A DNA stretch of 64,000 nt from Bog-105 sp965277435 (GCA_965277435.1 OZ255821.1:3720001-3784000); one strand, 5' to 3'. Shown: positions 44,946-53,957, numbered from the stretch's first letter. Notes: generated from the letters alone by a model not told the origin. Translations and numbers: made by a program.

Positions 44946-46415
44946 TTGATCTGTGCTCCCGACACGCTTAACGGAGCACAATCGGATCACGCGCCTCGCG
45001 AAAAACGATCTGTTCGGTACGTATCAAAGCGCGGTAGAATAAAGAGCGAAACCGTCCCTTTTCCCGAGAACGGCTCTCCTTTACAAATGGACAGCGCGCA
45101 TTCTGGCAATAGGGCACCGGTCGCCGCCAAAGATATTGGAAGCATCGAGGGCTGGGAAGATCTCAAATGGTACTGCCTTGGGTGCAAAATCCGGGTAGTT
45201 CCAAAGGCCTGTGATCCTGACGAGAACTTTGACCGCGTGCCACATTTCGCGCGTTGGCCCGGTGAAAAACATGAGCCCACATGCGGTATTGAAGGACTGG
45301 ATGCTCTGATCGAGAAGGCGCGCAAGAAAAAGCCGATCAAGTCCACGGACCAGCTGCTCGGAACTCTCCCTTATAACGTGAAATTCAGCCGTTCGGAACC
45401 GACGGGTGATCCAACTCCGACCGATACGGGTACCGCAGAAGGAGATGGTGATCCGACGGGCCGCCCAGACACTCCAAAGCCTGTCCGATTTACCCGCTCA
45501 TCGAGAACCTCGATTAATGACATATGTCGGGCGCATGCGGTATTCAGGGATGGTGACTTTCGCGAATCACTCTCGCTCAACGTAGAGGGCTGCCTCGGAA
45601 GTAACTACCGCGATACGTTTTATCAGCTGCAGGATATTTGGAGAGGAGATCCTCCAAAGCTTCACGGCTGCATTTTCTATGGAGAGCTGCGCTTCAGAGT
45701 CAATCCCAACTATGAAGACCCGGAAAAGCTGATTTTGACATTGAACCGCGGCATCCGGTCCACCGATGGGCGTACACAACCCTTTTATCGCGTCATCATC
45801 AGATGGCAAGAATGGGGCGATCAGCTCCGCAAGCTCTTTGTAAAAGACATCGAGGCTAAGCGGCTCGAAACGAACAAGCGGTTTGATGCACCTGGCCGGG
45901 ATAAAAGCGAACGCTTCGTATCGGACATCAACGTCTATTTCCTCGGCCAACAGTTGGATGGCAGTCCGACCGACTTCGAGGTCGATATCTTCAAAAAGGT
46001 GGCTATCATCCAAGAGCCGAACGGGATTTATGAGGACCGGCCAACCCATAGCTTTCTAAAAGGAACTCCGCCGAGAGCGGAACCGCCTCCGCCGAAGCGC
46101 GATATTTGGAACAGCCCGTCATCCAAGCCACCGGAATGGGTCACGTCTGGTCTCGGCGCTGCGGTCGCTCCAGCAAGAGTGCTTGAGAAGCCGATTGTTC
46201 CACCTCCGCCGATTCCTCACCCGCATCCTCCGGCGCGACCAGTCACACCGGTTCTGAGGCAGCCCGCTCTCGCCATTGCGGACCAAGAGCGCCCCACCGA
46301 GTCCGCCAATAAACCTCCATCCGCAGCTCAACCGAGTCACCGTGCACCAAGGAACAGCCGGAGCCCGAGCCTGATTGAGGCTGCTAAAGAGTGGTTCCGA
46401 AGTGTATTCGGCTAA
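44946..46415 (+). CDS. Zinc-site (CoiA-like N-terminus) protein, unknown function
   Basis: Up to 489 residues from a TTG at 44946; an ATG at 45087 is an alternative and neither has a convincing ribosome site. An N-terminal Cys/His cluster (LKWYCLGCKIRVV ... VPHFARWPGEKHEPTCGIEG) resembles the zinc finger of CoiA-like proteins, in which the HFA-H-C pattern recurs. Beyond it is a strand-rich body (FYGELRFRVNPNYEDPEKLI ... SERFVSDINVYFLGQQLDG), a long Pro-rich linker and a short helix with a Trp (EAAKEWFRSVFG). No catalytic motif is recognised. It opens the candidate cassette that ends at 48107. Confidence 0.6.
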   Translation: MICAPDTLNGAQSDHAPREKRSVRYVSKRGRIKSETVPFPENGSPLQMDSAHSGNRAPVAAKDIGSIEGWEDLKWYCLGCKIRVVPKACDPDENFDRVPHFARWPGEKHEPTCGIEGLDALIEKARKKKPIKSTDQLLGTLPYNVKFSRSEPTGDPTPTDTGTAEGDGDPTGRPDTPKPVRFTRSSRTSINDICRAHAVFRDGDFRESLSLNVEGCLGSNYRDTFYQLQDIWRGDPPKLHGCIFYGELRFRVNPNYEDPEKLILTLNRGIRSTDGRTQPFYRVIIRWQEWGDQLRKLFVKDIEAKRLETNKRFDAPGRDKSERFVSDINVYFLGQQLDGSPTDFEVDIFKKVAIIQEPNGIYEDRPTHSFLKGTPPRAEPPPPKRDIWNSPSSKPPEWVTSGLGAAVAPARVLEKPIVPPPPIPHPHPPARPVTPVLRQPALAIADQERPTESANKPPSAAQPSHRAPRNSRSPSLIEAAKEWFRSVFG

Positions 46416-46551
46416 GTAACTTGCCGTGACGATAAGCACGGCGGAGAATATGTGGCGAAGCCACAATAAATGCCAAAGCGCATTGAATTTGTCGGTCAAT
46501 GAGGTGTTATAGTTTTGTTATACCGGACCACAATTCGGAGGTGCCCAGGTT

Positions 46552-47190
46552 ATGGCTAAAGGCCACGGCGGCGGCGAAGACCGCACCAAAATCAAGTTTC
46601 GTTTCTATGAGGTTGAGGTCGAAGGCGGAAGCGCTTCGGTAGAGCACAACATCAGCCAACTCGTGCAGGTGTTCGCCAACAGAAACAACGGAGCGCCCGC
46701 CCGGGTGCCACCGCCAAAACAGACGCGAGAGCTCGCGGCACCGGATGCCGAAGATGTCGAGGAGCCCGTTGAGGCTGATGAGATCATTGAGCCAGAGGAC
46801 GATGATATTACCGTTCCAGCCCGTGCCCGCGCGGCCCGGGCAAAGGCGGCTTACAAGCCGAAGCTTCCAAATTACCTGGCCGACCTGGACCTGATCGCTA
46901 CCTATATCTCTTTCAAAGACTTCGCTGAAAGCAAGAAAACCAAGAAGCACACGGTCCGGTATCTGATCGCTGCCTTCTGGCTTAAACAAAACGGCCACAG
47001 CCCAACCGTCAACATCGACAAGATCTATACATGCTACAGCACTGTCGGCTGGCCCATGAAGATCTCCGATTGGGACCTTAACCTGCGGCAGCAAATCAAA
47101 ACGAACCGCTTTCGCCGCATGCAGACCGGCGAATACGCCATCACTCCGATTGGCGAGAACGACGTCAAAGAACTCAATGGAACTGAGTGA
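46552..47190 (+). CDS. Winged-helix-like protein with acidic linker
   Basis: A 212-residue protein starting MAKGHGGGEDRTKIKFRFYE, with GGAGGTGCC upstream of the ATG. An N-terminal strand-helix unit (EVEVEGGSASVEHNISQLVQ) is followed by a highly acidic linker (about 65-90), and then a C-terminal helical/winged-helix domain (KHTVRYLIAAFWLKQNGH ... IYTCYSTVGWPMKISDWD ... GEYAITPIGENDV). Proteins of this layout recur next to HEPN or abortive-infection genes, to my recollection. It overlaps the HEPN-type gene by 14 bases. Confidence 0.65.
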   Translation: MAKGHGGGEDRTKIKFRFYEVEVEGGSASVEHNISQLVQVFANRNNGAPARVPPPKQTRELAAPDAEDVEEPVEADEIIEPEDDDITVPARARAARAKAAYKPKLPNYLADLDLIATYISFKDFAESKKTKKHTVRYLIAAFWLKQNGHSPTVNIDKIYTCYSTVGWPMKISDWDLNLRQQIKTNRFRRMQTGEYAITPIGENDVKELNGTE

Positions 47191-47938
47191 GTTTGTTTCT
47201 CTCGTTCCTAACTTCTCAAAGCTCGCCCAAACCGATCAGATCCTGCACTTCGCGTGGTATCTTCACGTCCACCGGAAGAAAGAAACCTTTGATCAGCCCG
47301 CGATAAGGGCCTGCTACAAGGAGGTCCATATGGATGAGCCCAACTTGAGCCTCATGTTCAGGCGGCTCATCGATCGCCGGCCAAAGGTTGTTCTGCAGAC
47401 AGCCGCGGGTCTCAAGATCGAGGCGCGTTCCCGGGGCGATCTGGATAAGAAGTACGGCCAACATGAGACCACGATTGCCGTGTCGCAGCTGCTCAGGGAC
47501 TTGTCGGCGAAAGTGTCGGACGATGCCGAGCGCCTGTTTCTCTCCGAGGCGATCAAGTGTTATCACGTCCGGGCGCCGCGCGCGGCAATCGTGATGTCGT
47601 GGAACCTAGCCTATGATCACGTGCTTAATTGGGTGCTGGCGGACCAGGCGCGCATTAATGGCTTCAATGCCAAGATCGTTGCCCGGATCGGGGCCAAGAG
47701 AGGCGCCAGCCTGACGATGGCCAAGCGCGAAGATTTCGAGGAGTTGAAGGAACAAGAGGTCCTCGACATCATCAGCAATACCGGCATCCTACGGTCGAGT
47801 AACACCAAAAAGATCCTGGATACATATTTGACCCGCCGCAACCTGGCCGCCCATCCTTCCCTCGTCGACATCGATCTCGCCGCGGCCGACGACATGATCA
47901 CGAGCCTGGCGAAGAATATCCTGCTGGCCCAGCTCTAA
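47177..47938 (+). CDS. HEPN-type protein, possible abortive-infection effector
   Basis: A 253-residue protein starting MELSEFVSLVPNFSKLAQTD. The N-terminal third pairs with the winged-helix-like gene in style (LMFRRLIDRRPKVVLQ). The C-terminal half is an all-helical domain ending in TRRNLAAHPSLVDID, where R-N-L-A-A-H fits the Rx4H motif of HEPN ribonucleases (DUF4145-like). Its start lies inside the previous gene, so both are made together. HEPN proteins frequently serve as RNA-cleaving toxins in phage defence, but neither activity nor the partner as antitoxin can be shown from sequence. Confidence 0.6.
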   Translation: MELSEFVSLVPNFSKLAQTDQILHFAWYLHVHRKKETFDQPAIRACYKEVHMDEPNLSLMFRRLIDRRPKVVLQTAAGLKIEARSRGDLDKKYGQHETTIAVSQLLRDLSAKVSDDAERLFLSEAIKCYHVRAPRAAIVMSWNLAYDHVLNWVLADQARINGFNAKIVARIGAKRGASLTMAKREDFEELKEQEVLDIISNTGILRSSNTKKILDTYLTRRNLAAHPSLVDIDLAAADDMITSLAKNILLAQL

Positions 47939-47939
47939 C

Positions 47940-48107
47940 ATGGAATGGATTAGCAATCCCTGGGTCATCGGCATCATAGGAAGCATTCCGGGCGGCCTGC
48001 TTATGAAGTAGGCCTCCGGCTTGTTGCTGGGCAAGAAGCAGTGGGATCGATTGTCCCAGCCGACTCTCGACGACGAGCACTTCGAAACTAGCCGCTGGCC
48101 AAGATAG
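47940..48107 (+). pseudogene. Membrane peptide broken by an in-frame stop
   Basis: An ATG one base after the HEPN gene stop encodes a 23-residue hydrophobic peptide (MEWISNPWVIGIIGSIPGG...) ending at TAG 48009-48011. The same frame then continues for 31 more sensible codons (ASGLLLGKKQWDRLSQP ...) to TAG 48105-48107. This looks like the start of a third cassette gene, inactivated by a nonsense mutation and truncation. A functional small membrane peptide is the alternative. Confidence 0.45.
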
Positions 48108-48719
48108 ATCGCGGGTGATGTTAGTGCCCAATCTACAGTGATCCGGCAGGGAGAGGGTGTGGAGCGATGTGAAGTGATCGCTGGATCAGTTTAGATGAGC
48201 CGTTTGCAATGAGGCGCTGGCGTTTGCGGCGGACGCGGCCACTTACGTTCTTATTGGAACCTCAATAGCGTTTTTTTTTGGTAGTGACGCACTCAGATCT
48301 TGCCGTTGCTTCTCAACAATTGAAGTCCGTGGGCACCCTGCGTTTAGATGGTAGGACGAATGTCAACAGCGCGCAAGCTCCTCCATAGACGAGCGTCGAA
48401 GTGACGTTTTGCATAGCGCCCGCCGCGGGAGCGGCTCAGTTTAGTGCTGACGGCGCAGTATTTATGTAATGAGCTGTTCGCACTCCGTCATCAATTGCTG
48501 CTGCTATAACGAATCCCGTCCCTCTCTTTGATACGAGACTGAAAGGCGATCGCTCTAACACGAGCCCACACGGATTAACTTGCAAAGGCGCGTGGAGACC
48601 CCTTCGACGTAAATCGAACCCGGGAAACGCGCTTCTTTCGCGACGAACACCAAAGTCTTCGTAGTCGAGTTTTAAATCACGTAAACACACGTCCTTCCCA
48701 CTTCAGGAGAAAACCAACA
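48108..48719. other. Non-coding stretch before the sliding clamp
   Basis: No supported gene. A T9 run at about 48270 lies without an obvious stem. A minus-strand frame at 48436-48690 lacks a ribosome site and has off-frame composition. The clamp promoter should lie in the last 200 bases but is not clear. Confidence 0.5.
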
Positions 48720-49835
48720 ATGGAAATAGTGGTCCGCACTACCGATTTCGCCCGGGTACTACGCCTGATACAGGCTTTGGCAGACCGGAAGAACACCATC
48801 CCCGTTCTCGGCACCTTACTCATCCGAGCGGACGCAAAGGGCGTCTCCATCACCGGGACCGACCTGGAGTTCGGCGGTGTTTCGTACTGTCCCGCAACTG
48901 TAAAGAAACTCGGTTCTGTGGCAGTTCCCGCGCGCCGTCTCTCTGAATACGTACAAATGCTGCCAGAGGGGGATCTCGTGCTGAAGGAGCAGTCCAATGG
49001 TTGGGTATCGCTCGCCTGCGGGCGCTCCCGGTCGCGCATGGCAACGATTGACGCAGCCAGTTATCCCGACCTGCCGAAACCAACCCGGGAGGGCTCCTCG
49101 CTTTCCGCCAGCGTGCTCGCTCGCGCCATCGAAAAAGCGCTTCTCGCCGCGTCTCCCGAATCGACGACCGTTGGTCTCGCTGGCGCTCTCCTGAAAGTGC
49201 AGAAATCGACATTGACGATGGTTGCCACCGATGGGCACCGCCTAGCGTACGTTACTGCCGCGGTCGAATTGCCTGATTTAGAAAAGCCAGTCGACGTTCT
49301 GATTCCACGAAAAACGCTAACCGCGTTCCTGCGCTTCGCCGAAGGCCGGAACGATCAGCCTGTTCGTTGCACGGTAACGGACAACCATCTGTTCTTTGTG
49401 TGGCAAGAGCGGCTGCTTTTCAGCCGTAAACTCAGCGGGGCGTTTCCCAATTACGAGCGCGTACTCCCCCAAACTCATGCCGTATCGCTTGCTCTGAATC
49501 GCAAGGAATTGTATGGCTCGCTCGAGCGTGTAGCGCAATTCGCTGAAAATAAGAACCGCTGTATCGTTGTCGAGGTATCTCCCAATCAGATGACTGTGCG
49601 CGCTCAGGACGCCGCGATCGGCGAAAGCGAGGAAGCGCTGCCCGTGAAATACAGCGGAGACATGGTACGCATCGGATTCAACGCGGCTTATCTGGCCGAC
49701 TTTCTTAGCCGCGCGGAACACAATGAAGTCCGCTTCCTGTTTAATAATGCCGACACCGCGACGGAGTGGCAGCCGGTCACCGAAGCAGCCGCGCCCGACT
49801 TTCGCTACGTCGTCATGCCGATGCGAGTCAACTGA
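48720..49835 (+). CDS. dnaN: DNA polymerase III beta sliding clamp
   Basis: A 371-residue three-domain clamp of normal length. Signatures are the start MEIVVRTTDFARVLRLIQAL, RKNTIPVLGTLLIRA, MVATDGHRLAYV in domain 2, and the C-terminal DFRYVVMPMRV that ends clamps (family form: YLVMPMRL). AGGAGAAAA precedes the ATG. It encircles DNA and tethers polymerase and other clamp-binding factors. It is the first gene of the PRTRC cluster (42 bases before protein E), so this is a mobile-element clamp rather than the chromosomal copy. Confidence 0.94.
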   Translation: MEIVVRTTDFARVLRLIQALADRKNTIPVLGTLLIRADAKGVSITGTDLEFGGVSYCPATVKKLGSVAVPARRLSEYVQMLPEGDLVLKEQSNGWVSLACGRSRSRMATIDAASYPDLPKPTREGSSLSASVLARAIEKALLAASPESTTVGLAGALLKVQKSTLTMVATDGHRLAYVTAAVELPDLEKPVDVLIPRKTLTAFLRFAEGRNDQPVRCTVTDNHLFFVWQERLLFSRKLSGAFPNYERVLPQTHAVSLALNRKELYGSLERVAQFAENKNRCIVVEVSPNQMTVRAQDAAIGESEEALPVKYSGDMVRIGFNAAYLADFLSRAEHNEVRFLFNNADTATEWQPVTEAAAPDFRYVVMPMRVN

Positions 49836-49877
49836 ACTGTCTTCATCGATAAAAAGCTCAAGAGAGGAACACTAATC

Positions 49878-50390
49878 ATGTTTGCTGAACTCGAATCACT
49901 TCTCGTGGAACGTACGCTGGTTCTTACGGTGTCTGCCGTACCCGGCGGCGCCATTCGCGTGAACGTGATCCCGAAATGTCTAACGGAAAACGATACGGCC
50001 GAGAAGGCTTTAACGACACCGCTGTCAATTACCGGCACAGCGGCAGAACTCGATCGTGAATTGCCCGGTCAATTGACCAGCTATACACAGACTGTTCTTG
50101 AAACCGCTTCCACGCTTCGCCAAGTCCGGGAGGCGCATCAATCGGCGATGAAGGACCTGGAAGCCGAGAACAAGAAAGCACTCGATACCAAGCGCAAGTC
50201 GGCCGGAACGAAGGCGCCAGCAAAGTCGGAAGACAAGGATCGGGAGAAAGAGCAAAGGCCGGCGGAGACAAAAGCAGCGCCCGCGGCGATGGTCAGCTTG
50301 TTCGATGATGCACCGGAGAACACGGTCGGCTCGCCGGACAGCGGAAGCACGGGGATCTTGGAACTGGAATCGCAGAGGCCAACAACCTAA
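49878..50390 (+). CDS. PRTRC system protein E
   Basis: A 170-residue protein. The N-terminal domain (ESLLVERTLVLTVSAVPGGA ... TPLSITGTAAELDRELPGQL) matches PRTRC protein E, followed by a long Lys/Glu coiled coil (about 90-135) and a disordered tail. PRTRC cassettes (ParB-related, ThiF-related) occur on plasmids and integrative elements; the molecular role of E is not known. AGAGGAAC before the ATG. Directly precedes protein C. Confidence 0.85.
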   Translation: MFAELESLLVERTLVLTVSAVPGGAIRVNVIPKCLTENDTAEKALTTPLSITGTAAELDRELPGQLTSYTQTVLETASTLRQVREAHQSAMKDLEAENKKALDTKRKSAGTKAPAKSEDKDREKEQRPAETKAAPAAMVSLFDDAPENTVGSPDSGSTGILELESQRPTT

Positions 50391-50419
50391 ATCAACCCAC
50401 AAAAACAGGAGATGATTCT

Positions 50420-50629
50420 ATGCCCATCGAAGCACGCTCGCTCGAGCGCTCCTTCAGCTACAACGGATTGCGTCTACCGGATCCGGACCCGAGGCTCACA
50501 CCCGAACAGGTCCGCGATTTATACGCGAGCACCTATCCCGAGATCACAACAGCAGTGGTCGAGGGGCCGGATGCGAGTGGCAAAACACTTCACTACAAAT
50601 TCACTCGTGCCATTGGAACGAAGGGATGA
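50420..50629 (+). CDS. PRTRC system protein C
   Basis: A 69-residue protein with the family hallmark: a short strand (RSFSYNGLRLPDPDPRLTPE), QVRDLYASTYPEITTAVVEG and the C-terminal LHYKFTRAIGTKG. It is of typical length and resembles the E2-like/ubiquitin-type small proteins of ThiF-associated cassettes. CAGGAGATG lies upstream. Its stop overlaps the next ATG. Confidence 0.92.
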   Translation: MPIEARSLERSFSYNGLRLPDPDPRLTPEQVRDLYASTYPEITTAVVEGPDASGKTLHYKFTRAIGTKG

Positions 50630-50847
50630 CCGAGCAGAACTGGCAGCTCGAAGCGGCCCTGCGCGAACTGGACGAGTTTGCGCGTGATCCGCATCGGGAC
50701 TGCTTGTTGAACAAGTTCATATGTCAGGAATCAATTCAGCTCTCGGAACTTCTCGGCTCGGCTCTCGGCCTCGGACCGGGCTACTCGCCGCGACGAGTTC
50801 GCGGCGCCTTGCTTCCCGCGCCTCCCGGCCTGGTACACCCGGGCTGA
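50626..50847 (+). CDS. Small PRTRC-cluster ORF
   Basis: A 73-residue frame starting MTEQNWQLEAALRELDEFAR in ATGA overlap with protein C. The first 55 residues look coding, while the last 15 are Pro-rich. It overlaps protein F in another frame, so it may be a genuine small protein or a coupling peptide. Confidence 0.4.
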   Translation: MTEQNWQLEAALRELDEFARDPHRDCLLNKFICQESIQLSELLGSALGLGPGYSPRRVRGALLPAPPGLVHPG

Positions 50848-51809
50848 TTGCGCCAGGACCAGGCTTCGTCATTCCCCAACTCCGGCCCGAGCAATACGAG
50901 TTCTCTCAAAAGGCCTGTTCGTTCCATGCCGCGCAATTCGTTCAGAACCTGTTCCGAGCCGGAGTCGCCCGGCCAGGCAACTGGTTCGCGTCGCGGAACA
51001 TCCATACATTCCTCCAAAGCACCTTAGAAGACTTTGTGGGCGACCGCGTGGCCGTCATTGATCGCGCGTTTAGCCTTTTCCTATCCCTTAGTCCAACGCC
51101 AGATTTCTATGGTGCGGAACAGGAAAAGCTCCAACCGGAACGAGTCCTGCTCTCCTTTCAGGTGATCGATACCGTTGCCTGGGTCAATCTCATGCCGGCT
51201 CTCGAACTGCTAGCCGAAGACCATGATCTTCTGCCGTCGTTCTTCTACCATTCGCTACAGCAAGCAATGTCTCGCTGGTTCCGGGTCTTCGATTTGGAGG
51301 AAGCGCGCTGGCGTTGGGACAATTGGCTGGAGATGCGCGAAGCAGAGGAGGATGAGGACTCTCCTCCTTTGGAGGAACCTGCCTTACCAGCCTGTGTGAA
51401 ACCCAACATGCCGAAGCTGCCCCAACCGGCTCTCGCGTATGCGCGAAGCAAGCGAGCCAAGGCATTGATCAAAGCCGTGGAGTCGCTTGTTGAAGCCAGC
51501 CAGCGGTCGCATCCCGAATTGGTCACACTTTCCCAGGATGACCGCGAAGAGATCTATACAGATTCCGACCCCGATGTTCCGATGCTGGCGCTCGCCTTTG
51601 GCGAGCACGATGTCATTACGGAATTCCTCAACCAGAAAATCGAAAATGCCGGACAAGTCACGCTCGAGCCTTGGCCCACCTTCAAAATGGACGGAACGCA
51701 GCCGAACTCAATCCGCGCTGCGTTCGAATGCGCAGATGTGGCACTCGATACGCTAGTTGCCGCCGCTCGTATTCTGTTGCTCGTGCCCGGATTCCAACCC
51801 CTCAGCTAG
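50721..51809 (+). CDS. PRTRC system protein F
   Basis: A 362-residue protein. Residues after about 40 (LIAPGPGFVIPQLRPEQYEF, HTFLQSTLEDFVGDRVAVID, WVNLMPALELLAEDHDLLPS) fit PRTRC protein F. Two acidic stretches (REAEEDEDSPPLEEP, YTDSDPDVP) are present. The first 40 residues are Arg/Ser-rich, possibly because the true start is further in. No ribosome site for ATG 50721. Role unknown; between protein C and protein B as in other cassettes. Confidence 0.82.
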   Translation: MSGINSALGTSRLGSRPRTGLLAATSSRRLASRASRPGTPGLIAPGPGFVIPQLRPEQYEFSQKACSFHAAQFVQNLFRAGVARPGNWFASRNIHTFLQSTLEDFVGDRVAVIDRAFSLFLSLSPTPDFYGAEQEKLQPERVLLSFQVIDTVAWVNLMPALELLAEDHDLLPSFFYHSLQQAMSRWFRVFDLEEARWRWDNWLEMREAEEDEDSPPLEEPALPACVKPNMPKLPQPALAYARSKRAKALIKAVESLVEASQRSHPELVTLSQDDREEIYTDSDPDVPMLALAFGEHDVITEFLNQKIENAGQVTLEPWPTFKMDGTQPNSIRAAFECADVALDTLVAAARILLLVPGFQPLS

Positions 51810-51821
51810 AAAGGTACACGC

Positions 51822-52538
51822 ATGCGTTTCTCCGCAGACTACAGCACGGACGCGCCGTTCCATCTTACGTCTGCCATTTTGTTGTATGGCAGTCAGCAGA
51901 AAATCCGGCTGGCGACCGTTCACGCGACTGAGCCAAACCCGAACGGCGGACCTCCTCTACTCAGCGAGGGGCAGCCCGTGTCGCGGCAGTTCCTCGACCA
52001 GCTCTGCCGGAACTTACAAAGCGAACTGCCGGTGACATGGCTGCCAGAACACGTTCTGATCTGGTCCCAGCGGCTCGTTGCCTGGTGGGAGCCGGCACGC
52101 GTACGTCCGATGTTCTTCAGCCCGGAGTCAGACGGCAAGACGCTCGACGGCAAACTCTATCCGCACCCTCCTTTGCTCTTTGCGGTCCGTGATCGCCATC
52201 TATTCGTTTGGGCATTCGCAGACGATAACCGGCCCCGGCCGAAGACGCCGCTTTTGCAAGCACCGTATTGGAACACAAGTGAGGATGGAGCTGTCTGCCA
52301 CGGTTCCATGACCACACCTCGTCAGATTGAAGTGGAGCGGTTGACGCAGTGGTCGGAAGCCTTTTTCGGCAGCCGCTTCACACACTCGAACCTCGGGCGC
52401 ACTCTCTGTCGTCACCCGGAAGGATTTCTCGGCATGTGGCGCGATCTGGCCGGACGACGGCGCTTTCCGATCAAATATCTGATTCCTAAGAAAACGTTGC
52501 GAGAGACCTTATGCCTAAACAGTCCGTACATCGCGTGA
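51822..52538 (+). CDS. PRTRC system protein B
   Basis: A 238-residue protein matching PRTRC protein B: GQPVSRQFLDQLCRNLQSEL, ILLYGSQQKIRLATVHATE, VRDRHLFVWAFADDNRPRP, ALVCHGSMTT-like VCHGSMTTP and WSEAFFGSRFTHSN. AAAGGT lies 7 bases before the ATG. Function not established. The stop overlaps the ThiF gene start by 28 bases. Confidence 0.85.
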   Translation: MRFSADYSTDAPFHLTSAILLYGSQQKIRLATVHATEPNPNGGPPLLSEGQPVSRQFLDQLCRNLQSELPVTWLPEHVLIWSQRLVAWWEPARVRPMFFSPESDGKTLDGKLYPHPPLLFAVRDRHLFVWAFADDNRPRPKTPLLQAPYWNTSEDGAVCHGSMTTPRQIEVERLTQWSEAFFGSRFTHSNLGRTLCRHPEGFLGMWRDLAGRRRFPIKYLIPKKTLRETLCLNSPYIA

Positions 52539-53314
52539 AGAACTGGATGCTGACAAAACGCATCTCCGTTGTTGTTGTCGGTTGCGGCGGCACAGGCTCC
52601 GCCATCCTATCCGGTCTGCCCTATTTGCATCACGCGCTGCTGGCGGCCGGTCATCCATCTGGTCTTCAGGTTTATGCCATGGATGGGGACCGCATCAGTG
52701 ACACCAACTGCGTTCGCCAGCCGTTTACATCCAGCGAGATCGGCCTGTACAAAGTACGCGTCTTAATGCAGCGTCTCAATGTGTTTTGGGGATTAGATTG
52801 GGCCGCAGTTCCCACCCACGTTCGATGCGGACGGGACCTGCCCGATTGCGACTTTCTAATCAGCTGTGTCGATACTCGCGCGGCGCGCGCCACGCTGGGT
52901 CGAATTGTGCGGCTCAAGACCCGTCGCTTCCACTACTGGCTCGATACCGGTAACAACGCTAGTTCTGGTCAATATGTTTTAGGCGAGCCGCTCCGGCCGA
53001 ACCGGAGGGGAGCATCAACGCGGCTACCATGCGTCGATGAATTATTTCCGCAGATCGTGAACGCGAAACTGGATGCACGCGATTCCCTGCCTGCCTGCAG
53101 TGCGGCGGGATCCCTCGTTCGACAGGAACCGTACATCAACGGAATGCTCGCACAGCATGCGCTCGCATTGCTTGCACGCCTGTTCCGCTACGGTGAAATC
53201 TCCTATCACGGCGGGTTTCTATGTCAGGAGACCGGCCGGGTTAATCCCTTGCCCGTAGATCGGTTCGTCTGGGCGCGCATTCAGAATCCTCGACCGCGCC
53301 CGCGGCCGATCTGA
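52511..53314 (+). CDS. PRTRC system ThiF-family (E1-like) protein
   Basis: A 267-residue adenylyltransferase-fold protein. The nucleotide-binding loop VVVGCGGTGSAI (residues 21-32) and the ThiF-type DGDRISDTNCVRQPF motif are present, followed by LISCVDTRAARATL and the linker RRFHYWLDTGNNASSGQY. E1-like proteins adenylate small ubiquitin-like or carrier proteins; protein C is a candidate partner. The C-terminal 30 residues (FVWARIQNPRPRPRPI) end where an unrelated copper-ATPase tail begins, so the annotated stop may lie just beyond the recombination point. Confidence 0.88.
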   Translation: MPKQSVHRVKNWMLTKRISVVVVGCGGTGSAILSGLPYLHHALLAAGHPSGLQVYAMDGDRISDTNCVRQPFTSSEIGLYKVRVLMQRLNVFWGLDWAAVPTHVRCGRDLPDCDFLISCVDTRAARATLGRIVRLKTRRFHYWLDTGNNASSGQYVLGEPLRPNRRGASTRLPCVDELFPQIVNAKLDARDSLPACSAAGSLVRQEPYINGMLAQHALALLARLFRYGEISYHGGFLCQETGRVNPLPVDRFVWARIQNPRPRPRPI

Positions 53315-53957
53315 CCGCCGAGCCGGACCAACTTCGAGCGGAAAGCCAATCGGTTATTTTCGTCACCGTGGATGGGAAAGCAGCGGGCCTCGTCAGTGTC
53401 GCCGATCCCGTCAAGTCGTGCGCGCCAGAAGCGGTGAGCTTGCTGCACCAAGAGGAAGCGAAGATTACCACGCTCACAGGCGACAGCCGCACGACTGCTC
53501 GTGCCGTTGCCGAGCCACGCGGCATAGACAGCGTAGAAGCAGAGGTGTTGCCGGAGCAAAAAGCCGAGGCAGTTAAGCTGCAAGCCGCTGGCCAAGTCGT
53601 CGGCATGGCCGGTGATGGCGTGAATGATGCTCCTGCTCTTGCCCAAGCTGATATTGGGATTGCCATGGGCACAGGAATCCATGTCGCCATGGAGAGCGCC
53701 GGCGTCACGCTCGTTCAGGGTGATTTAAGAGGAGTGGCACGAGCGCTTCGGTTGAGTCGCGCCGCCATGCGCAACATTCGCCAGAACCTGTTCTTCCCGT
53801 TCATCTACAACGTGCTGGGCGTCCCCCGTTTCGGCGAGAATCCTTTATCCCTTCGTCGGGATTCTGCTCAGCCCCATGATCGCGAGTGCCGCCATTGACC
53901 TTTAGTTCGGTTTCGGTAATAACCAATGCCTTGCGATTGCGAAAGGTAAAACTCTAA
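53311..53957 (+). pseudogene. Tail of a copper-type P-type ATPase
   Basis: From 53311 the frame reads DLTAEPDQLRAESQ... and GKAAGLVSVADPVK, the HAD-type MAGDGVNDAPALAQADIG, and FFPFIYNVLGVP, all from the C-terminal third of CopA-like heavy-metal ATPases. A one-base shift near 53825 moves the end (ILYPFVGILLSPMIAS) into another frame. The N-terminal two thirds (metal-binding, actuator and phosphorylation domains with DKTG) are missing. It abuts the PRTRC ThiF gene, so this is a decayed fragment at a junction, not a functional transporter. Confidence 0.82.

Noticed and set aside
48436..48690. Minus-strand frame before the clamp gene
   Set aside because: No ribosome site, Arg/Leu/Ser-rich composition and no neighbour link.
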